64,000 nucleotides of DNA, taken from positions 2,914,001-2,978,000 of the forward strand of contig NZ_CP027236.1 in NCBI RefSeq assembly GCF_002999235.1, in the 5' to 3' direction. The position numbers were made by a program, and so were the translations under genes. Shown one piece after another: positions 62,096 to 64,000 of the stretch; positions within the stretch are counted from its first letter, which is position 1, and every line of letters begins with the position of its first letter. The notes beneath the pieces are model-generated. The model had not been told where the DNA came from and searched no databases. It worked only from the letters and a program-made list of their open reading frames with translations. Origin of the DNA: Actinomyces sp. oral taxon 897. GTDB taxonomy: Bacteria > Actinomycetota > Actinomycetes > Actinomycetales > Actinomycetaceae.

Positions 62096-63397
62096 GTGAC
62101 TGAGCCGACCGGCATACCCCCAGCCTCGAGCGCCGCCGACCTGGTGGACTGGCGCACCGCCACTACCCTGGCGCGCCTGGGGACCCCCGCGGGGCCGGTC
62201 GTGCCCGCACCCGTGCGCCGCTCCACGGTCGAGCTCCTGCGCCGCAGCGCCATTGAGGCCCCCGCCTGGGTCGGACGGATCACCGGCCTGCGGCGTGCGG
62301 CCCAGCTGGCGGCAGACAGGACGGAGGTCCTGGTGGTGGACCGCGCCGGGCTCCAACGAGCCTCGGCGGAGGCGCTTCAGGGCGTCCTGACGCGGGTGGA
62401 CGCCCCGTGCCTGTCCGGCAGGCTCGCACGGGCGGGGTGCCTGCCCGCCACCGTCCAGCTCGCCGGGGCCCTGGGCGCCGTCTCCACCCGTCTCCTGGGC
62501 CAGGTCGTCCCGGTCATGGCCGGGCAGCGGCCTGCTGGCCGACGGCGGCCGGGACCCGCCACCGCGAAGGCCCTGGTGACCTCCCGGATCCTCCTGGTGG
62601 CCCCCAACGTCCTGGCGCTCCAGCGTCGCCTTGACCTGGACCTCCTGGACCTGCCCGCCTGGATCTGCCTGCACGAGGCCGCTCATGCCGTCCAGCTCGC
62701 CGTCGCCCCCTGGCTGGCCGAGCAGATCGTCTCCGACCTGGCCGCCGTCCTCGGTGCCGTTAGCCAGGTCGGTACCAGCCAGGCCGCCAGTCCGGCTGGT
62801 ACCACCGGGCAGGCCGCTGACCAGGCCGCTGGTCAGGCCGGCACCGGGCAGGTCGCCAGCCCGACTGGTGCCGCTGGTCAGGCCTCTGGCCAGGTCTCCT
62901 CTGACCACGGTGGCGCGGAGCCCGGGCCGTCCCCGGTGTCCACGGTCCTGGGACGTCTGACCCGTATCGCGGCCGTGGCCCGCCTGGACGGCCCCACGCC
63001 CGCCAGGCTGGGTGGCGTACTCAGTGAGGAGGGGCGGGAACGACTGGCACGGCTGGTGGCGACCCTAACCTTCCTGGAGGGGCACGCCGAGGTGGTGCTC
63101 GACGCCGTCGAACCTGCCCAGATGCCCTCGGTGTACCGTCTGCGCTCGCTCCTGGCGCACTCACGCCGACGTGAGCAGGGGGTCGGACCTGGGCTCGGGC
63201 TGGGGTCCCTGATCTACCGGCTGGCAGGGCTGGAGGCCAAGAGGGCGCAGTACGCCACCGGGGCCGCCTTCGCCCGTGCGGTCGTGGAGCGGGTGGGGCA
63301 CACGGGCCTCAACGCCGCCTGGGCCGGTCCTGAGATGATGCCCCGCCCCGAGGAGCTGGAGCACCCCCGCGCCTGGATGGACCGCGTCCTGGGGTAG
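62096..63397 (+). CDS. DUF2342 zinc-dependent metalloprotease-like protein
   Basis: A 433-residue protein of the actinobacterial zincin-like type 2 family, often labelled F420-biosynthesis associated without proof. The zinc motif is ICLHEAAHAVQLA (about residue 196), followed by a Gly/Gln/Ala/Thr-rich low-complexity insertion (about 225-275: QAADQAAGQAGTGQ-like) not usual in the family, and then FLEGHAEVVLDAV with a third ligand Glu. The start GTG 62096 is probably leaderless. It is conserved between dacB and tilS-hpt in actinobacteria; here tilS is not seen. Confidence 0.88.
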   Translation: MTEPTGIPPASSAADLVDWRTATTLARLGTPAGPVVPAPVRRSTVELLRRSAIEAPAWVGRITGLRRAAQLAADRTEVLVVDRAGLQRASAEALQGVLTRVDAPCLSGRLARAGCLPATVQLAGALGAVSTRLLGQVVPVMAGQRPAGRRRPGPATAKALVTSRILLVAPNVLALQRRLDLDLLDLPAWICLHEAAHAVQLAVAPWLAEQIVSDLAAVLGAVSQVGTSQAASPAGTTGQAADQAAGQAGTGQVASPTGAAGQASGQVSSDHGGAEPGPSPVSTVLGRLTRIAAVARLDGPTPARLGGVLSEEGRERLARLVATLTFLEGHAEVVLDAVEPAQMPSVYRLRSLLAHSRRREQGVGPGLGLGSLIYRLAGLEAKRAQYATGAAFARAVVERVGHTGLNAAWAGPEMMPRPEELEHPRAWMDRVLG

Positions 63398-63900
63398 GGC
63401 GCGTCCCTGCCCGTCCCACCCTTGTGCGTGGCGTGCACCTGCCCCGCGGCGCGCAGGCGACGCAGCCGGGAGCTCGCGGCCGACGGCAGCCGGGAGCGCC
63501 TGTCCGGCACGCGGGCGACGCCTTCGAGGGCTCCCGTCCTTGCCTGGGGAAGTACTGACCCCGTCCTGGTGCGGGTCATCCTCCCGTCCTCGCCCGGGCA
63601 GATCCCGGACCAGGTGGTGAGGATGCGCCGAGGCCAGCCTGTGGCAGGCTTGGGGTGTCGGCGCGGAACCGGCCCCCAGCCGTCGGGCCCTGCTGGCGGC
63701 GTCGGCCACTGGTCCTCACCGGGACCGGCTGGTCGGCTGGAACCTGCACGGCGGGAGCTGGGCCTCACGCACCCGCAGGCACCTGCCCGCCGTCGGGCAA
63801 TGCGCGGCAGGGCCCTGCGACGGGAGCTGCGGCGGGAGCTGGGGCGGCCGTTGCCGACACCGTACCGGCGCCAGATGCCACACAGTGAAGGACTGAAGTG
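63398..63900. other. Gap where tilS is usually found
   Basis: About 500 bp with no convincing gene. A 159-codon plus-strand frame (63422-63901) is Arg/Pro-rich and resembles no TilS motif such as SGGxDS. GGGAGCTGGG- and CAGCCGGGAGC-type short repeats occur. Confidence 0.5.
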
Positions 63901-64000
63901 ATGGACGCAGGAGACATGGACGGCGACCTCGCACAGGTGCTCATTACCGAGGAGGAGATCGCCTCCCGCCTGGACGCCATGGCGGCCCAGATCGAGGCCG
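63901..64000 (+). CDS. hpt: Hypoxanthine phosphoribosyltransferase, N-terminal part
   Basis: Only the first 33 codons are in the window: MDAGDMDGDLAQVLITEEEI then ASRLDAMAAQIEA. VLITEEEI with the following helix matches the N-terminus of actinobacterial Hpt, the purine-salvage enzyme converting hypoxanthine or guanine with PRPP to nucleotide. GAAGGA lies upstream of ATG 63901. Position after the DUF2342 gene supports it; the rest lies beyond the window. Confidence 0.75.
   Translation, partial: MDAGDMDGDLAQVLITEEEIASRLDAMAAQIEA

Noticed and set aside
63422..63901. 159-codon plus-strand frame before hpt
   Set aside because: Arg/Pro/Gly-rich translation without TilS or other motifs; likely chance in high GC.

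Overview
The window is chromosomal DNA from a very GC-rich actinobacterium. Gene content (PurF/PurM followed by DUF3073, DUF3152, DUF2342-type metalloprotease, bacterial SCP ortholog, phosphatidylcholine synthase, one-polypeptide PTS-fructose IIABC) and frequent leaderless starts point to Actinomycetaceae, most likely Actinomyces or a close relative. This placement is by family recognition only, not by a search.

Layout. 50-9.4 kb: DUF3152 protease-like protein, pcs, a four-helix membrane protein, a cupin, a SAM methyltransferase and gdhA, separated by repeat-filled gaps. 9.5-13.6 kb: fruR-fruK-fruA fructose operon. 14.8-20.8 kb: SCP-like protein, DUF559 nuclease-like protein, purF-purM, DUF3073. 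21-25.7 kb: DUF3618 and holin-like pair, then a heterodimeric ABC exporter with one dead ATP site. 25.9-26.3 kb: tRNA-Glu, -Asp, -Phe. 26.4-34.4 kb: MscS channel, msrB, EEP hydrolase, AEC transporter, a secreted or anchored DUF4352-like protein, DEAD-box helicase. 34.5-37.4 kb: TetR-controlled ABC-2 transporter.

37.6-42.96 kb is an accessory island ending at tRNA-Lys. It holds a VbhA-Fic remnant, two tandem small-peptide modules, a nucleotidyltransferase pair, orphan genes, a decayed type I-E CRISPR array without cas genes, a MITE-like inverted repeat and an integrase remnant. 43.4-47.6 kb: secreted peptide - FtsX permease - ABC ATPase operon. 47.9-51.5 kb: SAM-I riboswitch - metF - metE. 51.5-54.8 kb: RAMA-domain protein and an NlpC/P60 hydrolase. 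55.1-58.2 kb: Cys-Cys leader peptide - metY - metX. 58.4-64 kb: alpha/beta hydrolase, ppa, dacB, DUF2342 protease and the first 100 bases of hpt.

The most unusual feature is intergenic. About eighteen gaps carry their own short repeat (about 23-30 nt) recurring every 58-63 bp, most often 60-62, with unrelated 30-38 nt between copies. Two loci have exactly 28 + 33 = 61 bp, which is type I-E CRISPR geometry, yet each locus has a different repeat, and some repeats are copies of the adjacent gene's 3' end. This is what off-target Cas1-Cas2 integration (neo-CRISPR formation) would leave; that reading is inference. Two further families, a 22-bp and a 20-bp tandem unit, form elements with forward copies on one side and inverted copies on the other, mostly between convergent genes. 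Methionine genes are governed by two different visible devices: a SAM-I riboswitch for metF-metE and a leaderless Cys leader peptide for metY-metX.
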